Assembly: GCA_027972325.1 (NCBI GenBank)
Contig: JAPMOS010000045.1
Span: forward strand, 141,001 to 205,000
Origin: Paratrimastix pyriformis
Taxonomy: Eukaryota; Preaxostyla; Paratrimastigidae
Length of the DNA stretch: 64,000 bases
Reading direction: 5' to 3'
Shown: positions 53,455 through 64,000 of the stretch, in pieces
How the letters are laid out: each line of letters starts with the position of its first letter
Position numbering within the stretch: position 1 is the first letter of the stretch
Made by a program: the position numbers and the translations under genes
The notes under the pieces: generated by a model
Database searches by the model: none
What the model was told of the DNA's origin: nothing
The model's input: the letters and a program-made list of their open reading frames with translations, nothing else

Positions 53455-54761
53455 TTACTGATCGGGGACATCTACGACACGGACAGGCGGGGCCTGAGAG
53501 TTCGAATCGGGCTCGTTGATGGCGGGAGGAGGAGTTGGAACCTCCTCCGTCGTTGTGGGAGATGCAGTTGCAGTCGGGGGAGACACCACCGGGGCTTCCT
53601 GGACTGCGGCTGGAGGCGGCTGAGGGGCTGGTGTGTCAGCGGCGGCCTCGGCAGGGCTGCTCGTCGGAGTGCCGGCCGGCTGACCGTGTGCCTGATCGAG
53701 GGCCTCCTTGGCCTCCTTCCGGGTGCGCATGAGGAAGGGCCACCGGTGACGGACGGTTTCCTCGGTGTAGAAGGAGACTCGCTGCTCCAAACGCAAATAG
53801 TCGAACTAAGAAAGAAGAACGTTCGAGGGTGAGTCACAAAAGAAGAAGAAGAAGAAAACGAGAGGTCTTTTTGGGTGGGGTGAGGTGCGTGGTTTCGGGG
53901 TTTTCGGATTCCATTTCTTGTTCTTTTCCCCATCCAAACATCATCTCCTCTTTTTGAGTATGTTTGATCGAACATCAGGTCCCGTCCACGGAGAAAAAGA
54001 AAGTGAATGACCGGGGTGACATGCGTGACCCGATCGACCGGCGAGGAAGGCGAGAGGAGAGCGGACCATCATCTGCGCAGAATGCCACAGATCCATCTGC
54101 TTGAGCCAAAGCAAGGCCTGACCCATCTTCCGCAGGCGCACATCCCAATGTTGCCACTCCTAGGAAGGCGGGTTTGGTTCGGGGACGACACAACGAGGTG
54201 AGTCAGACCTGGTCGGGTCCGGGGTTCGGTACCGGGGCATTTGTGGAGGTGTCCCACCCCCAGCTAAGGCACAACAGCTCGCAGCCGCGGCGGAAGTTGG
54301 CCTGCCGGAAAAGTGGGTCGCTGACGATGATGGCCCGAACAATGACAGACCATAAAAGCGGGGTCGGCCATAAGCTGGTCTCGTTCGGCGCGCATCACAG
54401 TGTATCGGTAACGATAAGAACTCGGGAATGGAATTGGGTACCTGGGAAAAAGGCAATGGAGGGGAAAACCCCGAAAATGTGCAGCAGCGGACATCCACCA
54501 ATCATAATGGTTGTGATGGAAGTGGCTCCAGCGTTTCGTTCGGGCCCACGTTTCAAATTGCTAGAGTGCGGGACAATGTCGAGGGTACTAGGCCAGAAAA
54601 CAGACTGCAAGTTGGTCCGCCTGCGTTCGAATGTAATTTTTAACCCCGGTCCACATTTTATCCGGGTTCTCGGGGAGGGCATCGGGAAACATCTGCGCCT
54701 CATCAACGAGAGACTCGAAGGTGTAGCGCTCCTTCGGCTCTTCCTGCCGCCGAGAAAACAT
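53455..54761 (-). CDS. conserved unknown protein with a HNHYDWWM motif
   Basis: Six minus-strand exons (54761-54606, 54560-54493, 54441-54351, 54301-54209, 54159-54067, 53805-53455) give 283 aa with consistent phases. Residues 1-60 are acidic/helical (MFSRRQEEPKERYTFESL). The core has WARTKRWSHFHHNHYDWWM, SSYRYRYTVMRAERDQLMAD and RRGCELLCLSWGWD; the alternation of aromatic and charged residues suggests a folded domain. A second helical part (EWQHWDVRLRKMGQALLWLK) follows, and the tail is Pro/Ala/Thr-rich. I believe this core occurs in bacteria as an uncharacterised family, but that is memory, not a search. Donors are GTCTGT, GTCCGC, GTCTGT, GTCTGA and GTCCGC. Start codons are 47 bp from TM9SF. 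Confidence 0.7.
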
Positions 54762-54808
54762 CTGCCGAAAATAGCGGCTCTAAAGGGTTGTACAGGCTCT
54801 GGAAAAAA
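54762..54808. promoter_or_regulatory. 47-bp divergent promoter region
   Basis: Only 47 bp separate the ATG of the minus gene (54761) from the ATG of TM9SF (54809). It contains GCCGAAAATAGCGGC, an imperfect inverted repeat, and an A-run before the TM9SF start. It must include both 5' UTRs unless transcription starts inside the opposite gene. Confidence 0.45.
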
Positions 54809-57800
54809 ATGAGAGTCCTACTTGCGTTGCTCTTCATTGCCGGAGCCTTTTCGATCTATCTTCCTGGTCTCGTGACGAACCATTATTCATATGCGTGCTG
54901 ACTCAATTTCCCGGCATTTTGAATCATTTTTGAATTTAAACTTCAATTCGCAAAATCAGGCGTCGCGCCCATCGACTATCATCTGAATGAACGCGTCGAG
55001 CTCTTGGTCTCTTCCATCACATCCGATGAGAGTGTTGGCCTTCCCTACCAGTACTTCGACCTTCCTCTCTGCAAACCCAGCCCGTCCGCAGCCTTTTCGT
55101 TTTCCCCTTGCGTTGATGATCACCTCTCCGACTCGATGGGAATACCACTTCTCTTACAAAATAGGGCTCACCGGCAGGAAATTGTCGAGAACCTGGGCTC
55201 CATCCTGTACGGCGAGCGCATTGAGCTCTCCAACTACCACATCCACATGAAGGTTCCCGAAAAGTGTCGGCTTCTCGAATGCGAAAGCGATGACAGCACT
55301 CCAATGCTGTTTTCTTCCCTGAAGGCCACCGAAACCAATGACCTCCTCGATTATATCAAACAGGGGTACTATGCCAACTGGATTCTCGATAACCTTCCCA
55401 GCGCTAGCACCTCCAGTACCGACGAGGTTGTGGAATTTGGTTTCCCTCTTGGTCGCACCGACCCCAATGCTCCCGATACTAAGGCAGTCCTGTACAACCA
55501 CGTTCACATCACCGTCCAGTACAACCATAACAAGAAGGACGATCACAGCAAGGCACGTGTGGTGTACTTCGAGGTGGTCCCTCAGTCGATTGATTGGCTC
55601 TCCGTTGGCGATCCCGCCACCATCATCAAGGAGGACACCCTCAACCTGACCATCGACGATCCCACTTTCAAGACCGACTATGAGAAGTCCGAGCTTCGTC
55701 ATAGCTTCGTCTCTGATAAGTGCCAAGCTGCTCTTGCCAACCCCAAGGAGCTGGTCATTGAGAAGGACAAAGCCGTCTGTTTCTCCTCATTCTCCGTTTC
55801 GTCACCCGAACCACCCACCGTCCACAGTACGACAGAATCTACTGGTCATATGACGTGGAGTTCGTGGAGAACCCCAGCGTTTCGTGGGCGTCCCGGTGGG
55901 ATATCTACCTGAAGGCCCAGCGGGTCGAGATCCACTGGTTCAGCATCATCTACTCGCTGCTCATTGTCCTCTTCCTGACGGGCATGGTGGCCATGATCAT
56001 GCTGCGCATCCTCAGTCGCGATGTGCGTCGCTACAACGAGATGCAGAACAGCGACGAGGCCCAGGAGGAGACCGGGTCTGCTGCTCCCCGGGTGTGCGAG
56101 GCAACTCATCACATCCAATCCAACCGCCCGGGACTGGCAATAGGTGGAAGCTCGTCCACGGTGATGTGTTCCGCCCTCCCCGCTACGCTGGCATGCTCTC
56201 GGTCCACGTCGGCACTGGTATCCAGGTCTGGCGCCCTTCTAGCTCGTCTTTGGTTGGTTGTTTGGGGGGGCGGCGAAGGAGGCGGCGAAGGCGAAGGCGA
56301 AGGGGGGCGGCGAAGGCGAAGGGGGGCGGCGAAGGCGAAGGGCGGCGAAGGGGGCGGCGAAGGCGAAGGGGGCGGCGAAGGCGAAGGGGGCGGCGAAGGG
56401 GGTGTAGGAGGGGGAGGGGTATTCATCCTCATCACACACCGATCCATATCTCCCTGTGCGTGTCTGTGTTTGATTTTTTGCGAGTCATAATTTTGTGATT
56501 CTTGTTCGCCACCGACCCCAAGTTCGCTCAAGCTGTGCGTCATTTGAGACCCTTCCTGTCCGATTGATCAGTCCTTTGCTTCACACACCGATCCATATGC
56601 GACACCTGCCCCCCCACCCCCCCCCCCGCCTGGTGGTCATCCGCGCCACAGCTGTTCCTGATGGCCCTGGTGACCATCTTCTTCGCCCTCTTCGGGTTCC
56701 TGTCCCCCGCCAACCGGGGCGGCCTCATGAGCGCCATGCTCATGTTCTTCGTCTTCTCGGGCGTCTTTGCCGGCTACATCGCTGCCCGGTCCGTGTCCGG
56801 GGCGGCCATCTGCTTGTGTGGCGCGGGCGGCGGATCCTGATCGAGGAGGATGGCTTTCCAGGCTCGTGTTTGAGCAGCTCCGTCTTTGCGTCCGCACTCA
56901 CTCACCCCCACCCCTCCCTCGCATCCCTCCCCGCACCCCTCCCCGGCAGCCTGTACAAGATGTTCGAGGGCACGAGCTGGAAGCTGCTCACCCTGAAGAC
57001 GGCCCTCCTCTTCCCCGGCATCGTCTTCCTGCTGTTCTTCGTGATGAACTTCGTCATCTGGGGCGAGCGCTCCAGCCGGGCCGTGCCCTTCGGGACCCTC
57101 TTCGCCATCCTGGGCCTCTGGTTCGGCATCTCGGTGCCGCTGGTCTTCCTGGGGGCCTACTTTGGGTTCAAGCACAAGAAGATGGACGCCCCCGTGCGCA
57201 CCAACCAGATCCCGCGCCAGGTGCCTCCCCAGGTCCGTCCCCGCCCCGCCCCCGCCCCAGAGCGGAGCAACACGATTGGGAGGGATGCGGCTGAGATGTT
57301 CGGGGTAACGTGCTCTTCCCACGACTCACTCCCCCCGGCTTTCTTCTCCTTGGTTGGCTATTCCCCCCGCCGCGCCTCCCCAACCCCACAGGTGTGGTAC
57401 ATGAAGCCCATCTTCACCATGCTCATCGGCGGCGTGCTGCCCTTCGGCGCCGTCTTCATCGAGCTCTTCTTCATCCTGTCCAACCTGTGGCAGCGCCAGG
57501 TGTACTACATGTTCGGGTTCCTCTTTGTGGTGTTCATCATCCTGATCATCACCTGCGCCGAGATCACCATTGTCATGTGCTACTTCCAGCTCTCCGGCGA
57601 GAACTACCACTGGTGGTGGCGTAGCTTCTTCACGGCCGGTCCGTCCCCGGTTCCCCAGTTGTGGTGGTGCTATGGGGGGGGAACGGATGAGGGCCACCGG
57701 TCGCCATCATGGTTTTCTCATTCCATTTTCGTGTCTGGGGTTGGGGTATGTCCGCACAGGCTCCTCCTCTCTGTACTTCTTCTTCTACTCCTGCTTCTAC

Positions 57801-57962
57801 TTCGCCACCCAGCTGACGGTCACCCGCTTCGTCTCGGCCCTGCTCTACTTCAGCTATATGCTCGTGGCATCCCTTCTCTTCTTCCTCCTCACGGGCACCA
57901 TTGGTTTCGTTTCCTGCTTCATCTTTGTGCGTCGCATTTACTCTGCCATCAAGGTGGCATGA
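54809..57962 (+). CDS. TM9SF: TM9SF/nonaspanin (EMP70) family protein
   Basis: Nine exons (54809-54866, 54960-55083, 55165-55774, 55828-56075, 56144-56225, 56652-56788, 56950-57232, 57392-57638, 57760-57962) give 663 aa, the normal family length. A signal peptide (MRVLLALLFIAGAFS) is followed by YLPGVAP, completed across intron 1. The lumenal domain contains GYYANWILDNLPSAS. After WFSIIYSLLIVLFLTGMVAM come WKLVHGDVFRPPRYAG, GERSSRAVPFGTLFA and nine helices in all, ending RRIYSAIKVA, close to the usual KxD/E sorting end. Nonaspanins sit in Golgi/endosomes and sort transmembrane cargo. All donors are GTC. Intron 5 (427 nt) holds a repeat and a dispersed element. Confidence 0.95.
56270..56415 (+). 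repeat. (GGCGAAGGCGAAGGG)n minisatellite in TM9SF intron 5
   Basis: About 14 units of 6-15 bp built from GGCGAA and GGGGGCGGCGAA, all purine/C on the sense strand. Confidence 0.9.
56433..56600 (+). repeat. CACACACCGATCCATAT direct repeats enclosing a dispersed intron element
   Basis: The 17-bp repeat occurs at about 56435 and 56582. Between them lies a third copy of the element TTCCTGTCCGATTGATCAGT that also occurs twice in intron 5 of the ankyrin-kinase gene. Confidence 0.85.
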
Positions 57963-58231
57963 GCGCTCTCGCCTTCCCTTGTTCATTTTCTGAGGTCCAC
58001 TGACGTTAACGAGGTTTTTTTTGTGCCTGGTCGTTTGCGTAACACACGGGGTATTGCCGCCGGATGTGTTTGGTCCTTCTGAAAAATGGTGCCCGGAGAT
58101 GGTAACCCATGACACCCGAGGCTGGCTTCGCTTGGAATCGACCAGGGCTTCGGGAACTGCGCTAAAGCTGCCCGAACCTTTCGATGACGTCGGCTCTGCC
58201 CCTGGGCTCGACTGGCTCTTCTTGGGGTTTG

Positions 58232-59402
58232 ATGGAGGGCCTTCCTTCTGATGTTTTGGCGCTCATCTACGAACATTTCCCCGTGAACTATCAGTTGGGC
58301 GTTCTTGGTCGGGTCTCGAGCCGGTTTTGGCATGCTGTGGCACAAGTCAAGCGAGTTTATCTGCTACCAACTCGATCGCCCTTATTGGACCATGTAAATC
58401 TCCCCGACGACAGTTTCTTCCGTTTGTACAGTCGCATGACTTCTTTGATCGTTGGGGGGAACGATGATCTCACGGATCCCGATGAAGAACGATCTTCTCT
58501 TGGCGCACACATCCTCCCCCGACGTCATCTGATCAGACGCTACCAGATCGAGCCGGACCAACTTTACGGTTGGCTTGTATCCAAAAATCTCGACACGCTC
58601 ACACAATTTCACTGCAACATTCCGATGGGTCCCATGAGGAACTGGGCACTCCCGAACAGCATGCCTCATGTGACTGACCTCCGCCTGGTTTGCTCGGAAC
58701 CCGACGGTTCCACTCGGGCCGTCTTTGAGTCTCTTCTTGAGCTGCCCTTCCTGCGGAGTCTCTCGCTCCCCGAGATCACGGTCTCCCTCCAGTGGTCTGT
58801 CGCCAGTACCCCGGTGGATGACACCCCGCTCACCTGCTCCTCCCACCGGCAGGGACGACCACGTCCACCCCTTTTTGGCGCTGGTACCCCGGTTGGACCG
58901 GCTGACCCTGCGCGGGCTGATGGTGGCCTGGCCCGCCGGGGATCCAGTCGCCCTCCATGTGTGGAGTCGGCGCCTGCAGACCATCCAACTGCTGGTGGAT
59001 GTGGGCACCGACACCGCCCCGGTCATTCCGCTATACCTGGTCCTGCCGTGTGCCTTCCCCAACCTGCTCGAGGCCACCGTGGGCGGGCTGCACTTGAACA
59101 ACCACCGCGCCATCCGGACGGGCTCCCTGCACATGATGGCCGCCTTTCTGGAACAGGTCGGGCACATCATTAGCGCCATCCAATCATCATCCGATCATCA
59201 CCCAATCATCACCGTCATCATCACCCAATCATCATCATCCAATCATCATCCAATCATCCAATCATCATCATCCAATCATCATCATCCAATCATCATCATC
59301 ATCGTCCAATCATCATCACCATCATCGTCCAATCATCATCATCATCATCCAATCATCATCATCATCGTCCAATCATCATCAATCTAGTCATCATCATCAT
59401 CC

Positions 59403-59456
<54 letters not shown>

Positions 59457-61235
59457 AACACCCAATCGCCCAATCACCCAATCACCCAATCATCATCATC
59501 ACCACCACCACCATCAATCGACCAGGTCAGCCCCCCGCGGCCGCTTGGGGCTGAGGAGCTCACACGCTGGTGCCACTGGGCCGCCACGGGCGCGGCACCA
59601 TTTGAAGAGATGCCTGAGGCACGCCTTCTCGATGCCACGACCGTACCCCAGTATGGCACGGTCCCCGGTCCGCCTCCATCACCCCTCCCCAACATACACT
59701 GCCCTCAGGTCACTCTTTCTGTTCCACCAATGAACGCCGTTTGATCTGGCGGCTTACATCCTTCCCACATCCTTCCCACCACCACCCCTCATATTCCGGG
59801 AAAAGCTTACCCCCACCTCTCTCTTTCCACTCGCCCGGACGCGTCACCGTGGGGCGGCAGTTCCCACCAAGCCAGTGACCATCACGGCCGTCGAGCAGGC
59901 TGCCGAGACGTGGAAGGCCGTCATGGCCCGCGGCCGCGCCGCCTCGAAGCTTCTCAAGCAGCAGAAGGCCAAGCCTGCCGCAGCAGCAGCAGCAGCAGCA
60001 CCAGAGAAGGAACGCGGGAGAGGCTCGCGTGGCCCCGCCACGGCCAGCAGGCGGCCGCAGACGAGGAGGAGCGAGAGGCAGACGAGGACGAGGACGAGGA
60101 GGATGCGGAGGAGGGGACCGGCCGGCGACCCGCGCGGAAAGGGCAGGCGGGGGGCCGGAAGGAGCCGCAGATATCGCGAGGCGGCCCCAAGGGTTCCAAG
60201 GGGCGGGCCGATGCGGACCCCGATGACGAGGGCCCCCGCGGCAAGAAGAAGGACAGACGCGGCAAGGCGGCCGCCCGGGGGGGCAAACGGCAGCCCGATG
60301 ATGAGGTGAAGGAGGCCGGTGGCGACGATGATGATGGTGGCCAGAAAAAGGAGCCCGCCCCTGCCCCCGTCCCGGCCGAGCTGAACCTGACCGACACCCT
60401 GGTGGCTGAGATGCTGGCGCCCCTCTCCGCCCGGCAGTGGGTCCTGACGGGCCTCCGATGGGCCGTCCACAATCTGGTGCAGTCGCTGGGGGGCGGGGAC
60501 GAGGAGGCCCATCTCCGGGTGGCCGCCCAGCGGCGGCTGGTCGGCCTGGCGGCCTCAATCTCGAGCCAAATCCTCCGGGGTTGCATCCACGAGGCCCTGC
60601 GGCCCCTGGCGGCCCTGGCCCCTGCCCTGACCCGCCTCGAGCTCTACGATCAGGACCTCCAAGCGGGCCACTGCGAGCTGGCCCACCACAAGGCGGCCCT
60701 GGCCGAGGACCGGCTCCACTCCCACCTGCCTCTGGCCCCGGCCCCGCGCGACCGGTGGCGGACTCCGGTCGACCCACGGGCAGAGCTGTACACTCGCACC
60801 CCGGCCCCCGCCAGTGGCCACCCCCGGGCCACAGGCGCCTACCGACTCGCGTACCGGTTCGGGGAGGCCCTGCCGTGCCTGCAGTCCTTGAAACTGTGGT
60901 TTGGCGACACCGAGCAGAACTTGGCCAACCCACGATCGGTCGGTCCTCCCCGCCCAATTCATCCGCCCAGCCCAGAGCCCAGCTCTCAGCCTGCCAGACA
61001 CTACTGCATCCCACGAACCCCCGTCGGGCCTGCTATCATCCAGTCATCATCCAGTCATCATCCAATTCATCATCCAATTCATCATCCAATTCATCATCCA
61101 ATTCATCATCCAATTCATCATCCAATTCATCATCCAATTCATCATCCAATTCATCATCCAATTCATCATCCAATTCATCATCCAATTCATCATCCAATTC
61201 ATCATCCAATCATCATCCAATCATCATCCAATCAT

Positions 61236-61327
<92 letters not shown>

Positions 61328-64000
61328 CTTGCAGCGGTGCCCCTGCCTGCTGCCCTGGCTGGACATCTCCCATCCCACCCTGCGTCGGCTGGAGGTGCGT
61401 TTCTGTGTCTCCGAGGGCGCGGCCGTCCGGAATGAGGAGCTGATGGTGCCGGGGCTCATCATTGACTGCCGCGGCCTCGAGGAGCTCGTGGTCTGTACCG
61501 TCGGTTGCCTCTGCATCCCCTGACCTCCCTGCACCATGTGCACCTCGCCCTTTGCCACCTGCCCTGGCACCACTACGTGGCAATTTCTTCAAACGGAGGT
61601 GTTGTGCTTGACTGGGAAAATCGTGGATAAAACCAGCACCGAGTACAGTTCAAGATTCTGACAAATCGTGGACAAAACCAGCACGTTGCGGGTAGTAGCG
61701 CAAGATCATGGACAAAACCAGCGCGGAGTTCAAGATTGGGACAAATGGTGGATATTACGCAGGAGTCCAAGATTCTGACAAATCTTCCAAGTGGGTGGTG
61801 CTGACAGGAAACACCATTCAACACCGTCTTCTGCTCACACCGACCTTTCTGACGTGCCCGCCTTTCGCCCTGGGGGTGGTGCAGGTGCGTATGGGGCCTC
61901 ATGCGGATATCGGCCAGGTCTACATCACCGCCCTCCAACAACAAGCCGGCGCTACCCCGGGGACTGTCGGCCTTTGCCCCGGCCTCGCAGTGGGTCTGCA
62001 AATCTCCCGAAAAATCAACAATGGAAATGCTTCGATCCTTACAACAAGGCAGAGCAGGCATCTTTCTTCCTCTCTGTTTTGACATCCGCACACATCTTTT
62101 CTCTCTTTGCGCACCCACCACGCCACGCCACGTCCCCATCACTGTGCCGCCGGATCCATCAGGCCACCACGCCCACCTGGCCCTGCGCCGCGTGTCCCTG
62201 ATCCGGGAGCCCCTGTCCTCGGTGGACCAATGGGCCGCCCGCCGCATCCGCGAGGTGCCCCATCGCCGCCTGATCTGCCTGGGCCCGCACAACCCCGTCC
62301 CGGAGCAGCCCGGCCACCGCCTGTTGGAGGCCACCGACCCGCGGTACTTCCTGCCCATGGTGGGCGGGCTGGCGGACCCGGCGGGCCTGCTGGCCGCCCA
62401 TCTGGCCACCCGCGAGGCGGACGCGGCCAGCGGTGGGATGTTGCCCTCGGACGGGCCCCTGCCGGGGCTGGCAGCCCGCGATCCCGCCACGGGCGCCCCC
62501 GTCCGGCTCTGCCCGCTGCTGCAGTGCTACCTGCCCGCCCTCCGCGATCTGGAGGTCTCCATGGCCGATGAACAGCGCGATTTCATGGCCTGGATCCAAC
62601 TGCCCGCCCTGGAGCGGCTGACGATGCAGCTACACCCCTTCCCGCCCCGGCGCCCAGGCCAGGAGGTGGGCAGCAGCCTGCATCTGCGCTGCCCGGCCCT
62701 GCGCCACCTCGCGCTCTCAACGGCACCCGAGTGGGTTGTGGGCAGGCCCTGGCAGGCCAAGGGCGCCACGGGCAGCCCGTATCTCAGCACCCCGCTTCTG
62801 AGGATGGAAATCGAGTGCCCCGCCCTCATCGTCCGTGTGCCGCCCTGCGCCCACACCACCGCATACGCACTCACACACTTACGACAGTGCACGGCGCACG
62901 AGCACACAGCCACGGACGCAGTGACAAAGCTCTTCGACCACCTCTCTGCTTTTTTTTTTCATGTCCCGTGACCTCTGGATGGCACGCACACACTTCGTTC
63001 CTTCTTTACTCGACACACATTCATGTGTCCTCATCCATCCACCTCACCATCGCCACCTGGTTCTGTCCTGATCCGTCCCGGTTGCGTTGGGGTGCGCGTC
63101 TGCAGCATGCCGACTGCGACACCGCGGTCTTCGGGCCGGCGATGGAGGCTGTGGAGGCGGCCTGGGCGGCGGCGGGCATCAACCCGGCAAAGCCGCCACG
63201 AATGCCCCGCATCGCCCGGACACCTGAGGGTCCGCCCCTCCCGACACCGACACAGGGCAACCAGTGACCCGCCTTGAGACATACGACACAAACGACACAA
63301 ACTACTCACGACACACAAACGACACAAACTACGAACGACAACGACGAACGACACACAAACTACGAACGACACACAAACGATACACAACGACACACAAACG
63401 ACACACAAACGACACACAAACGACACACAAACGACACAAAGGATACTAATGACAAAAACGACAAAATGGCACCTGAAAATGCACTGACGGACGTACAGCA
63501 CCGACACACAGACACGACACGCACACTGACACACGGCACCTCTCCTCTCACAGCGGTGGCCGCACAGGAAGCAGACGAGTGGGCGGCCTTTGCGGCAGGC
63601 GAGACGCGACGCCGGACGGCCGAAGGGGCGGCCCTGAAGGCGGCCGACGATCAATTCGAGACCAGCATGCGGTGGGAGGTGGAAAGTGCCCTGGAGGGTC
63701 GCGAGGCACGCCGGGCCTCGGTAAAGAACGCAAAGGCGCGCGAACGTGCTGTCCGTGGGGATGCCCTCGCCCTCGCCCCACCCCCACCATTGGTCACAAG
63801 CGCCGTCCATTCAATCAGTCATCAACCATCACCCTCATCATCACGCAATCATCATCAACCATCGTCATCATCAAGTCAATCACCATCACTATCCAATCAT
63901 CATCACCATCCAATCATCATCATCATCATCAACCATCGTCATCATCAAGTCAATCACCATCACTATCCAATCATCATCACCATCCAATCATCATCATCAT
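58232..64000 (+). CDS. F-box-like leucine-rich-repeat protein (3' end beyond window)
   Basis: Supported exons: 58232-58794, 58853-59156, 59526-59667, one starting 59861 and ending about 60939 (with an internal frame change needing another intron), 61335-61490, 62163-62830, 63106-63229 and 63554-63750. The N-terminus EGLPSDVLALIYEHF with LGRVSSRFWHAVAQV is F-box-like. LRR-type segments follow (MPHVTDLRLVC; LPFLRSLSLPEI; LVPRLDRLTLRGLM; LPCLQSLKLWFGD; HPTLRRLEVRF; LPALERLTMQL; CPALRHLALS). An acidic Lys/Asp-rich linker lies at about 60060-60360. The final exons are charged coiled coil (DDQFETSMRWEVESALE). An alternative start is 58184. Likely an SCF substrate receptor. Coding around 61490-62160 is unresolved. 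Confidence 0.6.
59170..59460 (+). repeat. CCAATCATCAT / (CAT)n tract in F-box/LRR intron 2
   Basis: The same dispersed CATCCAATCAT family seen at 41935 and 63800 begins soon after donor GTCGGG and ends in about 17 pure CAT triplets. Confidence 0.9.
61040..61327 (+). repeat. (AATTCATCATCC)n then (CAT)n
   Basis: About 13 exact dodecamers, then CCAATCATCAT units, then about 27 CAT triplets reaching the acceptor CTTGCAG at 61334. Confidence 0.97.
61617..61790 (+). repeat. 33-36-bp tandem repeat
   Basis: Four or five diverged copies share GACAAATCGTGGA, AAAACCAGC and TTCAAGATT. This is the only AT-balanced long-unit repeat in the window. Confidence 0.8.
63264..63450 (+). repeat. (ACACAAACGAC)n imperfect array
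   Basis: ACGACACAAACGA-type units in the intron after exon 63106-63229; no G-rich or CAT element is mixed in. Confidence 0.85.
63800..64000 (+). repeat. CCAATCATCATCACCAT tract to window end
   Basis: A unit of about 67 bp containing CATCGTCATCATCAAGTCAA occurs at least twice, and the array continues beyond the window. Confidence 0.85.

Overview
This window is nuclear DNA from a GC-rich, intron-dense unicellular eukaryote. There are no bacterial operons, ribosome binding sites, insertion sequences or CRISPR arrays. Almost every gene is split, and exons can be joined in frame by conserved protein motifs: eS21, RRP7, cyclophilin, TFIIF-beta, thymidine kinase 1, TM9SF and STRIP. A CCDC13-like ciliary/centrosomal protein hints at a flagellate. 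The large protein kinase, ankyrin, F-box and ARM-type genes would suit a free-living protist. I cannot name the lineage; a Preaxostyla-like metamonad is only a guess.

Layout, left to right. 1-7.8 kb: the 3' part of a coiled-coil gene, a minus-strand TMEM86/lysoplasmalogenase-like gene, ribosomal protein eS21, then a long proline/alanine-rich coiled-coil gene. 7.8-13.9 kb: a compact cluster of small genes on both strands (RRP7 C-terminal domain, a signal-peptidase SPC1-like protein, an F-box/cyclophilin fusion and unknowns) plus one larger low-complexity gene. 13.9-21.3 kb: a 16-exon STRIP/FAM40/Far11 homologue (STRIPAK complex). 21.4-24.6 kb: thymidine kinase 1, a convergent unknown gene, rearranged copies of the TK upstream region, and TFIIF-beta. 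25-31.7 kb: a degenerate kinase-ARM gene and a minus-strand F-box/LRR gene. 31.9-35.9 kb: CCDC13-like and a membrane metallophosphoesterase. 36.1-47.7 kb: a giant ankyrin / coiled-coil / kinase gene whose introns are packed with micro- and minisatellites. 48.3-54.8 kb: minus-strand RING/TRAF-zinc-finger/LRR gene and a conserved unknown. 54.8-58 kb: TM9SF nonaspanin. 58.2 kb to the end: another F-box-like LRR gene that runs off the window.

The clearest unusual feature is the splicing signal. By my hand count roughly 90 of about 105 donor sites placed by reading frame begin GTC (consensus GTCYG), the rest GTT or GTG, and none GTA. Acceptors are ordinary YAG, often preceded by runs of pure C. 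Introns fall into two classes: compact ones (about 40-75 nt) in small conserved genes, and long repeat-filled ones in the large GC-rich genes. Some intronic arrays have copied exon ends or exon starts, creating duplicate in-frame splice sites, most strikingly at the catalytic-loop exon of the ankyrin-kinase.
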